The notes below the pieces were generated by a model, which searched no databases, was not told the DNA's origin, and was given only the letters and a program-made list of their open reading frames with translations. DNA of 64,000 nucleotides. Origin: Elusimicrobia bacterium RIFOXYA12_FULL_51_18. GTDB taxonomy: Bacteria > Elusimicrobiota > Elusimicrobia > Elusimicrobiales > UBA9959. Below, one piece after another: positions 1 to 8,015 of the stretch (its first letter is position 1; every line of letters begins with the position of its first letter). Made by a program: the position numbers and the translations under genes. The stretch is from the NCBI GenBank assembly GCA_001800245.1, contig MGVA01000033.1, positions 1 to 64,000 of the forward strand, written 5' to 3'.

Positions 1-126
1 GCTGCTGCGGGGAATCCCGGCCGTCTGATGGCCATAGGCCCTTATACGGCACCTACGCAGGTATTGCTTTTTTTGTTCACAGGATCTTCCAGTGGAAACC
101 AAGTTGAACTGCAGTATTCAGGTTAA
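1..126 (+). CDS. C-terminal end of an unidentified protein (truncated by window edge)
   Basis: An open frame runs from the first base to a TAA at 124-126, giving 41 residues ending in QVELQYSG. It is followed by a strong hairpin at 161-203, as expected for a gene end. I do not recognise the family. Part of this segment (about 1-16 and 75-126) resembles the reverse complement of a non-coding stretch at 45140-45235, so it may instead be a repeat that happens to be open. The upstream sequence would decide. Confidence 0.3.
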   Translation, partial: AAAGNPGRLMAIGPYTAPTQVLLFLFTGSSSGNQVELQYSG

Positions 127-160
127 GAAAACAATAGAGATTCGATATCGGCGCGGGAAA

Positions 161-203
161 TTAAAAAAGCGGATGAGGATATCAGCCCTCATCCGCTTTT
201 TAA
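161..203. terminator. Bidirectional rho-independent terminator downstream of obg
   Basis: A perfect stem, AAAAAGCGGATGAGG paired with CCTCATCCGCTTTTT, has an 8-nt loop, with A-tract and T-tract on either side. It lies 29 bases past the obg stop on the minus strand and could also end the plus-strand frame at 1-126. Confidence 0.85.
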
Positions 204-231
204 TTTGTATGCTTAATATCTTTTTCCCGCC

Positions 232-1593
232 CTATCCGGTCTTGGTCTGATATTTATAGGCGAACTTGGACCGTTTGTGGGGCGGCGTGATCTGGTGCTC
301 AGACCACTCAAAGTTTTTACCGGCGATCCTGATCTGATCCCCCGGCAGCACTCCGGCTTTTTTCAGCGCCTTGTCCAGGCCGATAAGCTTAAAGATTCGT
401 CTTAGGCGGTTTATGGAGTCGGGTTGGTTGAAGTTTGTCATGGCGATAATTGTGGACAGTGCTTCACTGTTCGCTTCCATGAGGCCGTCTTCTCCCGCGG
501 AAATCCTGAAGCCTGCTTTCACCGGCTTATACAGGGCTGAAACGTCCTCGTCCAGCTCTGGTTTGTAGATTTCCGGTTCCTTTATTTTGGGCAGAAGGGA
601 TATTATATAATCCAGCAGCCCCCTGACCCCGAAGCCTGTGGCCGCGGATATCAGGAAGACAGGGTGTTTCTTGTGTTTGCCAACGAGGGCCGCATGGACC
701 TTTTTCGCTTCCGGCAGGTCGGCCTTGCTGACCACGATGATCCTCTGCTTCCGGGCCAGTTCGGGATGATAAGTTTTAAGTTCTCTGGCGATTATACCCA
801 CGGATTCTACGGGCTTGAATTTGCCGAAGCCGGCCGGGTCGACAAGGTGCACCAGCATCTTTGTTCTAAGAACGTGTTTTAAAAATAGATCTCCAAGGCC
901 TTTGCCCTCATGCGCGCCCTCGATAAGGCCGGGAATATCGGCCGCCGCGAAGCTTTTACCTTTATGCGACACTATGCCCAGGTGCGGGCTGAGAGTGGTA
1001 AAAGGATAGGCCGCTATTTTGGGCCTGGCGGCGGAGATCGCCGAGAGTAAAGTGGATTTTCCGGCGTTGGGAAAACCAACGAAGCCGACATCCGCCAGCA
1101 CGCTGAGTTCCAGGTCCGCGGTAAATTCCTGGCCGGGCTCTCCGTTCTCCGAAATCTTGGGGGCGGTGTTGAACTTGGTTTTAAAAGACGTGTTGCCGCG
1201 CCCGCCCCGTCCACCGCGGGCGGCGAGGAAGCGGTCCCCGTGGCGCTTCAAGTCGGCCGTTACGCGGCCGTCAGCCTTCACGATGGTGCCGCATGGGACG
1301 TAAACCAGGATGTCTGCGCCTTTCAGGCCGCTCATGTGTTTGCTGGCCCCGGGCCCGCCCTGTTCCGCTCTGATGTGGGGGTGATTTGCGATCTCGTGCA
1401 GTGTGGTGATATTGGAGGAAGCCTCAAACCATATGTCTCCGCCTTTTCCGCCGTTGCCGCCGTTAGGGCCTCCGTATGGCACAAATTTTTCCCTGCGAAA
1501 AGAAGCGCAGCCGTCCCCGCCTTTGCCGGCCCGCAGGTAAACCCTGGCGGTATCTATAAAATCCGTTCTTTCTGCGTGTCCCTGGTTTTGCAT
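232..1593 (-). CDS. obg: Obg family GTPase (ObgE/CgtA)
   Basis: This is an essential ribosome-associated GTPase linked to 50S assembly and stress control. The N-terminal glycine-rich Obg fold (about residues 10-165, GGNGGKGGD) is followed by a G domain with P-loop GFPNAGKST, G3 DIPGLIEGA, G4 SKAD (N to S relative to the usual NKxD) and a C-terminal OCT-like domain. The ORF track opens 26 codons upstream at 1671. I prefer the ATG at 1593 (MQNQGHAERTDF), because Obg domains normally begin within a few residues of the start and the extension is Arg-rich filler. Gene order rplU-rpmA-obg is widely conserved. A terminator between rpmA and obg suggests partly separate transcription. Confidence 0.95.
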   Translation of the reverse strand: MQNQGHAERTDFIDTARVYLRAGKGGDGCASFRREKFVPYGGPNGGNGGKGGDIWFEASSNITTLHEIANHPHIRAEQGGPGASKHMSGLKGADILVYVPCGTIVKADGRVTADLKRHGDRFLAARGGRGGRGNTSFKTKFNTAPKISENGEPGQEFTADLELSVLADVGFVGFPNAGKSTLLSAISAARPKIAAYPFTTLSPHLGIVSHKGKSFAAADIPGLIEGAHEGKGLGDLFLKHVLRTKMLVHLVDPAGFGKFKPVESVGIIARELKTYHPELARKQRIIVVSKADLPEAKKVHAALVGKHKKHPVFLISAATGFGVRGLLDYIISLLPKIKEPEIYKPELDEDVSALYKPVKAGFRISAGEDGLMEANSEALSTIIAMTNFNQPDSINRLRRIFKLIGLDKALKKAGVLPGDQIRIAGKNFEWSEHQITPPHKRSKFAYKYQTKTG

Positions 1594-1700
1594 AAATAGA
1601 TCCAATCTTGAACCATCACGATCCGGGAATCCCGGCGCGGCGCTCATGCGCCGGCTAATTCGTGTACTCAACCCATTTGCCGCAACCGTATATGTAATAA

Positions 1701-1734
1701 AAAACCTCCTGATTGGAAGAGCCAGGAGGTTTTA
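1701..1734 (-). terminator. Rho-independent terminator after rpmA
   Basis: Read on the minus strand, AAAACCTCCTG pairs with CAGGAGGTTTT and is followed by TTATTA. It lies 15 bases beyond the rpmA stop and before obg, so it probably lowers or ends read-through from rplU-rpmA. Confidence 0.8.
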
Positions 1735-1748
1735 AGCAAGGTTGCGGG

Positions 1749-2012
1749 TTATTTGGAAACCTGAGGATAAACGCTGATTTGCTTCTTGTTACGTTTTGCC
1801 CACTCGAATTTCACTATTCCGGTCACTTTTGAGAAGAGCGTGTCGTCCGAACCCTTGCCGACGTTAAGGCCGGGCAGAAATTTGGTTCCACGCTGCCTGA
1901 CCAGAATCTCTCCGGCATTGACGCTCTGGCTGCCGTAGCGTTTAACGCCAAGCCGCTGGCCATGACTGTCTCTTCCGTTAGTTGACGAACCCTGGGATTT
2001 TGTTCCTGCCAT
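1749..2012 (-). CDS. rpmA: 50S ribosomal protein bL27
   Basis: An 87-residue protein with the characteristic bL27 start ([16 protein letters not shown]) and the [12 protein letters not shown] and [10 protein letters not shown] blocks. bL27 places its N-terminus near the peptidyl-transferase centre. There is no cleavable N-terminal extension of the Firmicutes type. The gene sits 13 bases downstream of rplU, with a GGGG-type ribosome site in the short gap, and is co-transcribed with it. Confidence 0.98.
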   Translation of the reverse strand: MAGTKSQGSSTNGRDSHGQRLGVKRYGSQSVNAGEILVRQRGTKFLPGLNVGKGSDDTLFSKVTGIVKFEWAKRNKKQISVYPQVSK

Positions 2013-2025
2013 AACTTTTAAGCCC

Positions 2026-2337
2026 CTATGACAACTGAATATCTTTAACTTGGAGTTCGGTCAGTTCCTGGCGGTGGCCGGAACTTTTCTCGTAAGCTTT
2101 CTTGATACGTTTTCTGAAAACGATAATTTTGTCGCCTCTAAGGTGTCGTACGACCTTGGCGGTCACCTTGGCTGAGGGGGACTTGCCGGGGGCCGCGTTC
2201 TTGTCTTCCTGAGAAGCGGTCCATAAAGCGTTAAAAGTCACATCCTCGCCGGCTTTGACCTCGAGCCGCTCGACCTGCAAAATTTCGCCGGGGATGACCC
2301 AATACTGTTTGCCGCCTGTTTCAATTATTGCGTACAT
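2026..2337 (-). CDS. rplU: 50S ribosomal protein bL21
   Basis: A 103-residue protein with the bL21 pattern [12 protein letters not shown] at the N-terminus, a basic [11 protein letters not shown] segment and a [14 protein letters not shown] core. It is an early 23S-binding protein. It is first in the rplU-rpmA pair. No Shine-Dalgarno is visible, and the -10 box ends 9 nt before the ATG, so the message may be leaderless. Confidence 0.98.
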   Translation of the reverse strand: MYAIIETGGKQYWVIPGEILQVERLEVKAGEDVTFNALWTASQEDKNAAPGKSPSAKVTAKVVRHLRGDKIIVFRKRIKKAYEKSSGHRQELTELQVKDIQLS

Positions 2338-2346
2338 AGTAGATAT

Positions 2347-2375
2347 ATATTAGCAAAACAAACTATTTTTTGCAA
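2347..2375 (-). promoter_or_regulatory. Sigma-70-type promoter of rplU
   Basis: On the minus strand TTGCAA is followed by a 17-nt spacer and TAATAT, preceded by TGC (extended -10). The hexamer ends 9 nt before the rplU ATG, predicting a start of transcription at or just before the initiation codon. Confidence 0.6.
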
Positions 2376-2435
2376 TTGTTTTGCTGATTTTTTTCGATCC
2401 GTGGGATGCAATCGTCTGCCGCACGGGTGTGTACG

Positions 2436-2921
2436 TTAGAGGGTTGATTTGTTTTGTATCGGGTCGGCCGGCACCAGCTTTATCAGCCGGTTCTTTTTTG
2501 CGGGGAGTATTACCGGGCGTTTGTTCTCGTTAACGCGCTGTTCGTGGCCCGGCTGAGCGGCTTTTGCGGGAATATCTGCCGGAGCGTCTCTCATGAGGCG
2601 TTTCTTATTAACAGGGGTATCTTTCACCTCCGCTTCGGAGGAGATATCTTTTTCTATGGCTTTTTGAAGGAGGACTTTTGAACCTTCCCGGTAAAGCGGG
2701 TCGTTTACGTTGCTGAACTCGTCGAATGCGGTATGGCCGATCACTGCCTCTTCCGCTTTGGGAATTCCAGGGTCGGAGACAACCGAACTGCGGATCTTTT
2801 CGCCGGGGGTGACGGCCGCTTTTGGGATGGGCGCTTTTATGGCGGAGGGCAAAGGCGCGCCGGCGGCGTTAGCGTAAAGCGAAACGGAGCATACGGCTGA
2901 AATTTTGAGAAATGCTTTCAT
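2436..2921 (-). CDS. Small secreted protein of unknown function
   Basis: About 161 residues. The ATG at 2921 is preferred over the track start at 2942 because GGAGAG lies 7 nt ahead of it and it opens a Sec-type signal peptide (MKAFLKISAVCSVSLYANAAGA). The mature part is rich in Pro, Ala, Lys and Glu and has no motif that I recognise. It looks disordered and is probably periplasmic or surface-associated. It stands alone between rplU and the glycosyltransferase pair. Confidence 0.6.
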   Translation of the reverse strand: MKAFLKISAVCSVSLYANAAGAPLPSAIKAPIPKAAVTPGEKIRSSVVSDPGIPKAEEAVIGHTAFDEFSNVNDPLYREGSKVLLQKAIEKDISSEAEVKDTPVNKKRLMRDAPADIPAKAAQPGHEQRVNENKRPVILPAKKNRLIKLVPADPIQNKSTL

Positions 2922-2994
2922 TGTAAAACTCTCCATTGGCATACCTGTTTGCTGCCTTTATATTATGGCTTAAAAACCGCGACTCCGTAAGTGA

Positions 2995-3023
2995 CTAATG
3001 GCCCTGGATCCGATGGGCCATTA
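2995..3023. terminator. Hairpin between the glycosyltransferase gene and the small secreted-protein gene
   Basis: CTAATGGCCC pairs with GGGCCATTAG around a 9-nt loop, 30 bases past the glycosyltransferase stop. There is no clear T-tract, so it may be a processing or protective structure rather than a terminator. Confidence 0.35.
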
Positions 3024-3052
3024 GGGCAGAAGCGAGTTTTTTGTTATATGTT

Positions 3053-4213
3053 TTAAGTATCAAGTGAGCGACTTCCGGTCTTAAGCTTTATGAGCTTTTC
3101 ATATAGCGCAAGGTGATCCAACGCGGGCTTTTCCCAGGAAAGGCCCGCGGCCAGTTTTATGCCGCCGCGGGAAAGCCGATCCCTGCAGGCTGGATCGGTC
3201 ATACGGTCTGCAAGTATTCTAATCTCTTCCGTATCCCAGGGATGCTCAAGGATAAAAGCATTTTCCTCGTTTTTAAAGAGTTCGCTTACCCCGGCGTATC
3301 TGGTTGTGATTACGGGTAAGCCCATGGCCATTGCCTCAAGAACAGCCAGACCGAAGGTATCCATGGGGGTTGGATTTATTAATATATCCCCCGCGCTGAA
3401 AAGATCCCTTATATCCCCCCATTTACTTTCGCAGATAAGTTTTAAGCCCAGTTCCGCCGCCAGGGCGGCGTATTTATCTTCGCGGAAAGGTCCGGCCGCT
3501 ATAAGGACGCTGGTTTTGGCGCAACGGCCGGCGGCAATTCCTCTTATAGCGAACTCAAGCCCTTTCCAAGAGTCGCCGATATATACAAAAGTCAATTCGT
3601 CAGCGGCCAGGTTCAACATGGCCCGCGTGTCTTTACGGCGGTCCTGGCGTTGTGCTGGTGAGAAGTATAATGAATCCACCCCGTGCCGTATAACCGTCAT
3701 CTTATCCAAGCCTACGCCGTAGGTTTCGGCGATCCCGTCGGCGGAGAGCTTTGACGCCGCCACCACGCTTTTATAACGCCGCGGCGCAAAACGTTTCCGC
3801 TCTATAAAAGTGCGGAGAAACCTGTTCTTTGAGCGCAGGCGCGGCCGGTCTATGGTGAAAGGCACGGCGGACATCCTCTTCACTTCCACAGGTTGGGGAT
3901 CGTTATGCATCACTATCACGTCCTGCCAGACTGTTAGCAGATGGCTGACCACCAGGTCATGGCCGCCTTTTAGAAACGGCAGGAGCGCTCCGAAAGGCGC
4001 GGCCCAGATCCTGTTCGAACCGCGCAGGCAGGGGTAACGGTGAAGAAAGACATTCTCCGGCAGGCTTTTTTTATCTTCCGGAGTCATCAACAGCCGCGAG
4101 GCGTAGATATGTGTCTCGTGTCCGCGCTTTGCGAATTCCCGTGTCAGAGAAAGGACCACCCTTGAAATGCCGTTATTTAGCGACAGAGCGTGAATTAGGA
4201 CGGCCAGGTTCAT
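3053..4213 (-). CDS. Glycosyltransferase family 4
   Basis: A 386-residue GT-B glycosyltransferase of the GT4 (GPGTF) type. It has an N-terminal acceptor half opening MNLAVLIHALSLNNGISRVV and a C-terminal nucleotide-sugar half containing NPTPMDTFGLAVLEAMAMG, with the E-x7-E-like element typical of retaining GT4 enzymes. The acceptor sugar cannot be told from sequence. It overlaps the upstream polysaccharide deacetylase by 4 nt (ATGA), implying translational coupling and a joint role in making or remodelling a cell-surface glycan. Confidence 0.88.
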   Translation of the reverse strand: MNLAVLIHALSLNNGISRVVLSLTREFAKRGHETHIYASRLLMTPEDKKSLPENVFLHRYPCLRGSNRIWAAPFGALLPFLKGGHDLVVSHLLTVWQDVIVMHNDPQPVEVKRMSAVPFTIDRPRLRSKNRFLRTFIERKRFAPRRYKSVVAASKLSADGIAETYGVGLDKMTVIRHGVDSLYFSPAQRQDRRKDTRAMLNLAADELTFVYIGDSWKGLEFAIRGIAAGRCAKTSVLIAAGPFREDKYAALAAELGLKLICESKWGDIRDLFSAGDILINPTPMDTFGLAVLEAMAMGLPVITTRYAGVSELFKNEENAFILEHPWDTEEIRILADRMTDPACRDRLSRGGIKLAAGLSWEKPALDHLALYEKLIKLKTGSRSLDT

Positions 4214-4935
4214 AAGATGGATTTTTTCCCGGCCTGCCGCAGGCGCAGCGCAAAATTAAAAAACCCGCTTTTTCCGCTTATGATGCGCCGCGGGACGGCG
4301 AAGATCTCTCCGTCCCCGTCTTCCGTGGCGAAACCTATCTTGTAGCCGGCTTCCGCCAGGGCGCGTTTTGCCGCCGGAGTATAGGCGCCATAGGGATAGG
4401 CGAACCAGGAGACTTCGGAACCAAGCGCCAGTTCCAGCTCCGTCCTGGACTTGGCGGCTTCTTCAGCCAGCGCGGGAGCGTCCAGTTGTGCGAAATTTTT
4501 GTGGCGGACGCCGTGGGATCCTATACACCAGCCCTCGTCCTTTAACGCTTTGAGCTCATCCGGTTTAAGCAGGCGGTTCGGAGAGTTCGCGTCTTCTCCG
4601 TCCCAGAAAGCGTTACGGCCGAAACCGGATGAAACCATAAAGAGCACTGCGGAAAATCCGCTTTTTTTCAGGATCGGCAGGGCGCGGGTGAACGCGCTTT
4701 CAAAAGCGTCGTCAAAAGTGATCAGGAACGGTTTTTCCGGCAGCCGCGCCGGAAGACCCAACCGGGCTTTAAGGTATTCCGCGGGGTCTGCGGTCCGGTA
4801 GCCCAGGAGGGTCAGAAGTTTCATCTGGTTCTCGAAATTGGAGGGGGTGACGCAGGTATTGGGATTGGCGTCATAATCCGAAGGCTCGGCAATCTTGTGG
4901 TAGACCAGCACGGGTATTTTAGGATAACGGCTCAT
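4210..4935 (-). CDS. Polysaccharide deacetylase (NodB/CE4 family)
   Basis: A CE4 fold protein that removes acetyl groups from N-acetylated glycans. It shows VLVYHKI near the N-terminus, the TFDD catalytic/metal motif (FLITFDDAFESAF), the SHGVRH metal-binding motif and an AYPYG block. The ATG at 4935 (MSRYPKIPVL) is preferred; the track start at 4971 adds 12 non-family residues. There is no signal peptide, so it may be cytoplasmic or exported with partners. It is coupled by overlap to the GT4 gene. Confidence 0.85.
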   Translation of the reverse strand: MSRYPKIPVLVYHKIAEPSDYDANPNTCVTPSNFENQMKLLTLLGYRTADPAEYLKARLGLPARLPEKPFLITFDDAFESAFTRALPILKKSGFSAVLFMVSSGFGRNAFWDGEDANSPNRLLKPDELKALKDEGWCIGSHGVRHKNFAQLDAPALAEEAAKSRTELELALGSEVSWFAYPYGAYTPAAKRALAEAGYKIGFATEDGDGEIFAVPRRIISGKSGFFNFALRLRQAGKKSIL

Positions 4936-5182
4936 TACTTGATTATCCCTTTTTCCAGGCGGTGATTTCAAACCCTCGCTTCGGAGAGCTTTAAATATAG
5001 TGCAAAGGATCGGCCCAATCTATGCGGCAGGCAGGGTGTGGCAATGGCGTTGCGCCGCTATGAGGCTCCGGAAGCAATGTCATAAAATAGTTATCCGGTT
5101 AACGAGAATCAATAGCTGGTGTTGCGTGGTGCCCTGAGAATTCATAAAATAAAGATTCGGTGAATTTAGTTCCGGAGGCAAC

Positions 5183-5869
5183 ATGCTTAGAGATATAGCG
5201 GATCTTTTTATAGACCCCGTTTTGCGCATTTGGGCTATTTTCTCGGCTTATGTGCCCAACCTGATAGCGGCTCTGCTCTTTATCCTCTTCGGCCTGTTTA
5301 TTGCCAGGGTCTTAAGTTCGCTCCTTGAACAGTTTCTCCGGAAGATAAAACTGGATTCCTACACTAGCCAGGTCGGTATTAACGAGATCATGGTCCGCTT
5401 CGGTTTCGGACGCTCGCCCTCCGCCATTATCGGTTTCCTGATCTACTGGTCGCTCATTATGGTTTTTTTTGTTTCCGCCGCCAATATCCTTAACCTTACC
5501 GTGATTTCGGATATTCTTGAACGGTTCATTATCGGTTTTATTCCTAAGATCGCGGCGGCCATCTTCATCGCCTTCGGCGGTCTTATGTTTGCCAAGTTCA
5601 TCTCCGATGTGGTGACTAACTCCGCCGCGGCCAATAATCTGCGGGGGGGGAGATCGCTTTCAAGGATCGTTCATTTTGTTATCCTGGTGTTTACCGCGAT
5701 AGCGGCGGTTGAGCAGCTGGGTATAGAGATGAAGATCATACGCTCCAGTCTGAATATTCTGTTCGCTTCTTTCGGACTGGCCTTCGCTATAGCGGTAGGT
5801 TTGGGCGCCAAGGATATAGCCCACGGTATCATCAAGGGCATGTTTACTGAAAATAAGGAAGAGAAGTAA
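5183..5869 (+). CDS. Membrane protein with MscS-type TM-helix repeats, no MscS beta domain
   Basis: A 228-residue integral membrane protein with four or five hydrophobic helices. Two repeats of the conserved TM-helix type are visible (IAALLFILFGLFIARVLSS and AAAIFIAFGGLMFAKFIS), and a final helix ends in LAFAIAVGLGAKDIAHG, which matches the pore-helix/loop region of small-conductance mechanosensitive channels. The beta and C-terminal domains of MscS are absent. A good GGAGG lies 7 nt before the ATG. It is monocistronic, followed by a terminator. Channel or scaffold function is inferred only. Confidence 0.75.
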   Translation: MLRDIADLFIDPVLRIWAIFSAYVPNLIAALLFILFGLFIARVLSSLLEQFLRKIKLDSYTSQVGINEIMVRFGFGRSPSAIIGFLIYWSLIMVFFVSAANILNLTVISDILERFIIGFIPKIAAAIFIAFGGLMFAKFISDVVTNSAAANNLRGGRSLSRIVHFVILVFTAIAAVEQLGIEMKIIRSSLNILFASFGLAFAIAVGLGAKDIAHGIIKGMFTENKEEK

Positions 5870-5898
5870 ACGAGAATAGAAAAGAGCGCAGACAATTT

Positions 5899-5935
5899 AA
5901 AAAGCGGCCGTGGTTCAATAACCACGGCCGCTTTT
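5899..5935 (+). terminator. Rho-independent terminator
   Basis: AAAAAGCGGCCGTGGTT pairs with AACCACGGCCGCTTTT around a short loop, 30 bases after the TM-helix-repeat gene. It is symmetric, so it may also block transcription coming from rpoD. Confidence 0.85.
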
Positions 5936-5990
5936 CTGACTGACCCGAATCCTGCAATTTAAGCCGTTTACATTCGCAAACCGGCGGCAC

Positions 5991-6013
5991 AAAAAAATGC
6001 AACTGCATTTTTC
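5991..6013. repeat. Short AT-rich palindrome (family B, copy 1)
   Basis: AAAAATGCA-AC-TGCATTTTT. It is one of four similar palindromes in the window (also at 10667, 16046 and 45301) with a shared GAAAAAT...ATTTTTC frame and a following CAGG/CGGG-TTA. Confidence 0.55.
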
Positions 6014-6040
6014 GGGCTAATTCCTATGCGCTACACCGTC

Positions 6041-6211
6041 CTAGGAGCCTGTCCGACATAAGCAATTTCGCCTGCAATTGCCGCTTTTTGCCTGCGCCTT
6101 CGCACCGCTCAACTTACAGGTTCATTGGAGCCTGCTCGTTTCGCGTTGCTTCGGCTCGGCTTCAAAACCGGAAATTTCGGCATGAAAGCCTTATGTCGGA
6201 CAGGCTCCTAG
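6041..6211. repeat. MITE-like element with 22-bp perfect terminal inverted repeats
   Basis: CTAGGAGCCTGTCCGACATA-AG at 6041-6062 is repeated exactly, inverted, at 6190-6211, enclosing about 127 bp with no ORF of its own. The right end supplies the rpoD stop codon (TAG at 6210-6208). The size, perfect inverted termini and lack of coding capacity suggest a non-autonomous transposable element, or a structured transcript end. Confidence 0.7.
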
Positions 6212-7917
6212 TCCAGATAATCGCGCAGCATCTTGCTGCGCGAGGGGTGGCGGAGCTTCCTGATGGCTTTTGCTTCTATCTGGCGAACGCGTTCGCGGGT
6301 GACGCGGAAGATCTTGCCGACTTCTTCCAGGGTTCGGGGGTAGCCTGACTCTATGCCGAAGCGCAGTTTGATAATCTTGGCTTCCCTGTCGGTCAGAGTG
6401 TCCAGTATCTTCGTCACTTCCCGGCGCCTCAGAAGGTCCAGGGCGGAGTGGGAGGGCGGGAGGCCGCCTTTATCTTCTATGAAGTCTTCAAGGTGGGAAT
6501 CCTCGTCTTCGCCTATCGGGGTGGACAGCGAGATGGGATCCTGCATTATCTTGAAAGCGTTCTTGACCTTGTCCATGGAGATGTGGAGGTGCTTTGAGTA
6601 TTCCTCTATGGCGGGGTCGCGTCCGAATTCCTGCCGGTATTTTCTAGTGACCTTCATGAGTTTTGAAACAAGTTCCTTCATGTGGACCGGGATGCGGATG
6701 GTGCGCGCCTGGTCGGCTATGGCGCGGTTGATGGACTGGCGTATCCACCAGGTGGCATAGGTGGAGAATTTGAAGCCGCGCTTGTACTCGAATTTCTCCA
6801 CGGCCTTCATGAGCCCCAGACCGCCTTCCTGGATGAGATCGGAAAGCTCGAGATTCGAGTTTACGTGTTTTTTTGCAATGGACACTACCAGCCGCAGATT
6901 CGCCTTGATGAGCTTGAGCTTATCCTGAAGGATCTGATCTTCCAGGAAAGTGATCTTGTCGTTAAGCGTCATGAAGTCGTCCGGACTGATCGGGAGTGTG
7001 CGGATAAGATGTTTTTCGCGTTCTTTTATGGCCGCGATATTTTCCAGCGCCGCCTCTACTTCCGTGGGATTGTAACCCCATTTTGACCTGAAAGCTCCAG
7101 GATTCATGCGGTTCCTGCGCACCAATTCGTAGTCGGTCCTGAGTTTGTTCAGGTCTCCGTACTGTTTCTGGTATTTTTCCAGTTCCGTGCGGTATTCCTT
7201 GATCTTGTGGGCCAGGTTCTTTATTCTGTTAGTGAGGCGCTTTATTTTTTCCTGGTTAAGATTCAGGTTGATAATGGTTTTTACAATTTCTTTGCGCTTC
7301 CGGTCGATGATGCCGGCTATGTTCTTTTTCTGTTCGTTGGGCAGCTGGGGTTTGTTAAAGCGCTCAGTCAGTTTGGCTATCTCTTTTTCCGTCCTGGTGA
7401 TGAGGTGCGCCACATTTTTCATCTTTCGTTTCATGGCTGAAAGCTCGTGTGCGGATTTGCGTCCGCGGGGCATGAGCTCTTTGGTGGTCATCTCTTCCTG
7501 TTCGATCAGGGTTTCCCAGTTGCGGATCTCGCGCATGGTGATGGGGGATTCCAGGACCAGCATGCGGAGCTCTTTCTCGCGTTCGCGGGAATTACGGGCC
7601 AGCGTAACTTCCTCATCGCGGGTTAAAAGCGGGACTTTGCCCATCTCGGAGAGATACATCCGGATGGAATTTGAAACGTCCGGCGCGGCGCCCCATTCTT
7701 CGGTATATGCTTCCCGTTCCGCCGCCGCGACCATTTTAAACTTCTTTCGGTCCACTACCTCGATGCCGAGGTCCTCCAGCGTGCCCATGAGCGTGTCTAT
7801 TTCCTCGCTGGACATGGAGGCGTTGGTGAGCGAGCGGTTTATTTCTTCAAGCGTGATGTAACCGTGCTCCTTGCCGAGTTCCACTAGATCCCGTAAAGCT
7901 TTTCTTGCCTGTGCCAT
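6208..7917 (-). CDS. rpoD: RNA polymerase primary sigma factor (sigma-70)
   Basis: The housekeeping sigma factor, about 569 residues from the ATG at 7917, which is chosen because AAGGAG precedes it by 7 nt. Region 1.1-like helices are followed by region 1.2 ([15 protein letters not shown]), a long charged coiled-coil-like insert, region 2 ([18 protein letters not shown] and [19 protein letters not shown]), region 3, and region 4 ([20 protein letters not shown]). It lies downstream of dnaG in the rpsU-dnaG-rpoD order. Its last bases overlap the terminal inverted repeat of a MITE-like element. Confidence 0.97.
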   Translation of the reverse strand: MAQARKALRDLVELGKEHGYITLEEINRSLTNASMSSEEIDTLMGTLEDLGIEVVDRKKFKMVAAAEREAYTEEWGAAPDVSNSIRMYLSEMGKVPLLTRDEEVTLARNSREREKELRMLVLESPITMREIRNWETLIEQEEMTTKELMPRGRKSAHELSAMKRKMKNVAHLITRTEKEIAKLTERFNKPQLPNEQKKNIAGIIDRKRKEIVKTIINLNLNQEKIKRLTNRIKNLAHKIKEYRTELEKYQKQYGDLNKLRTDYELVRRNRMNPGAFRSKWGYNPTEVEAALENIAAIKEREKHLIRTLPISPDDFMTLNDKITFLEDQILQDKLKLIKANLRLVVSIAKKHVNSNLELSDLIQEGGLGLMKAVEKFEYKRGFKFSTYATWWIRQSINRAIADQARTIRIPVHMKELVSKLMKVTRKYRQEFGRDPAIEEYSKHLHISMDKVKNAFKIMQDPISLSTPIGEDEDSHLEDFIEDKGGLPPSHSALDLLRRREVTKILDTLTDREAKIIKLRFGIESGYPRTLEEVGKIFRVTRERVRQIEAKAIRKLRHPSRSKMLRDYLD

Positions 7918-7931
7918 AGTATTTCTCCTTC

Positions 7932-7993
7932 CTTGTCGCATCCGTCTTAGGCGGATGGACTACCGCCGGGCTTTATCAGGTGGCGCCCGGTAC
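7932..7993. repeat. Family C intergenic repeat, divergent copy between dnaG and rpoD
   Basis: TTGTCGCA...GCCGGGCTTTATCAGGTGGCGCCCGGT matches the better-preserved copies at 51111 and 51303. It contains the GCCGGGC/CGCCCGG hairpin and sits in the dnaG-rpoD gap. Confidence 0.5.
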
Positions 7994-8015
7994 CTGTTCT
8001 GCTGAATTGCGGCCG

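Noticed and set aside
232-1671. Full 479-codon frame for obg
   Set aside because: The first 26 codons are outside the conserved Obg fold, so the ATG at 1593 is preferred, though the longer form cannot be excluded.
7145-7861. 238-codon plus-strand ORF inside rpoD
   Set aside because: Shadow of rpoD; Ser/Arg/Phe-rich antisense composition.
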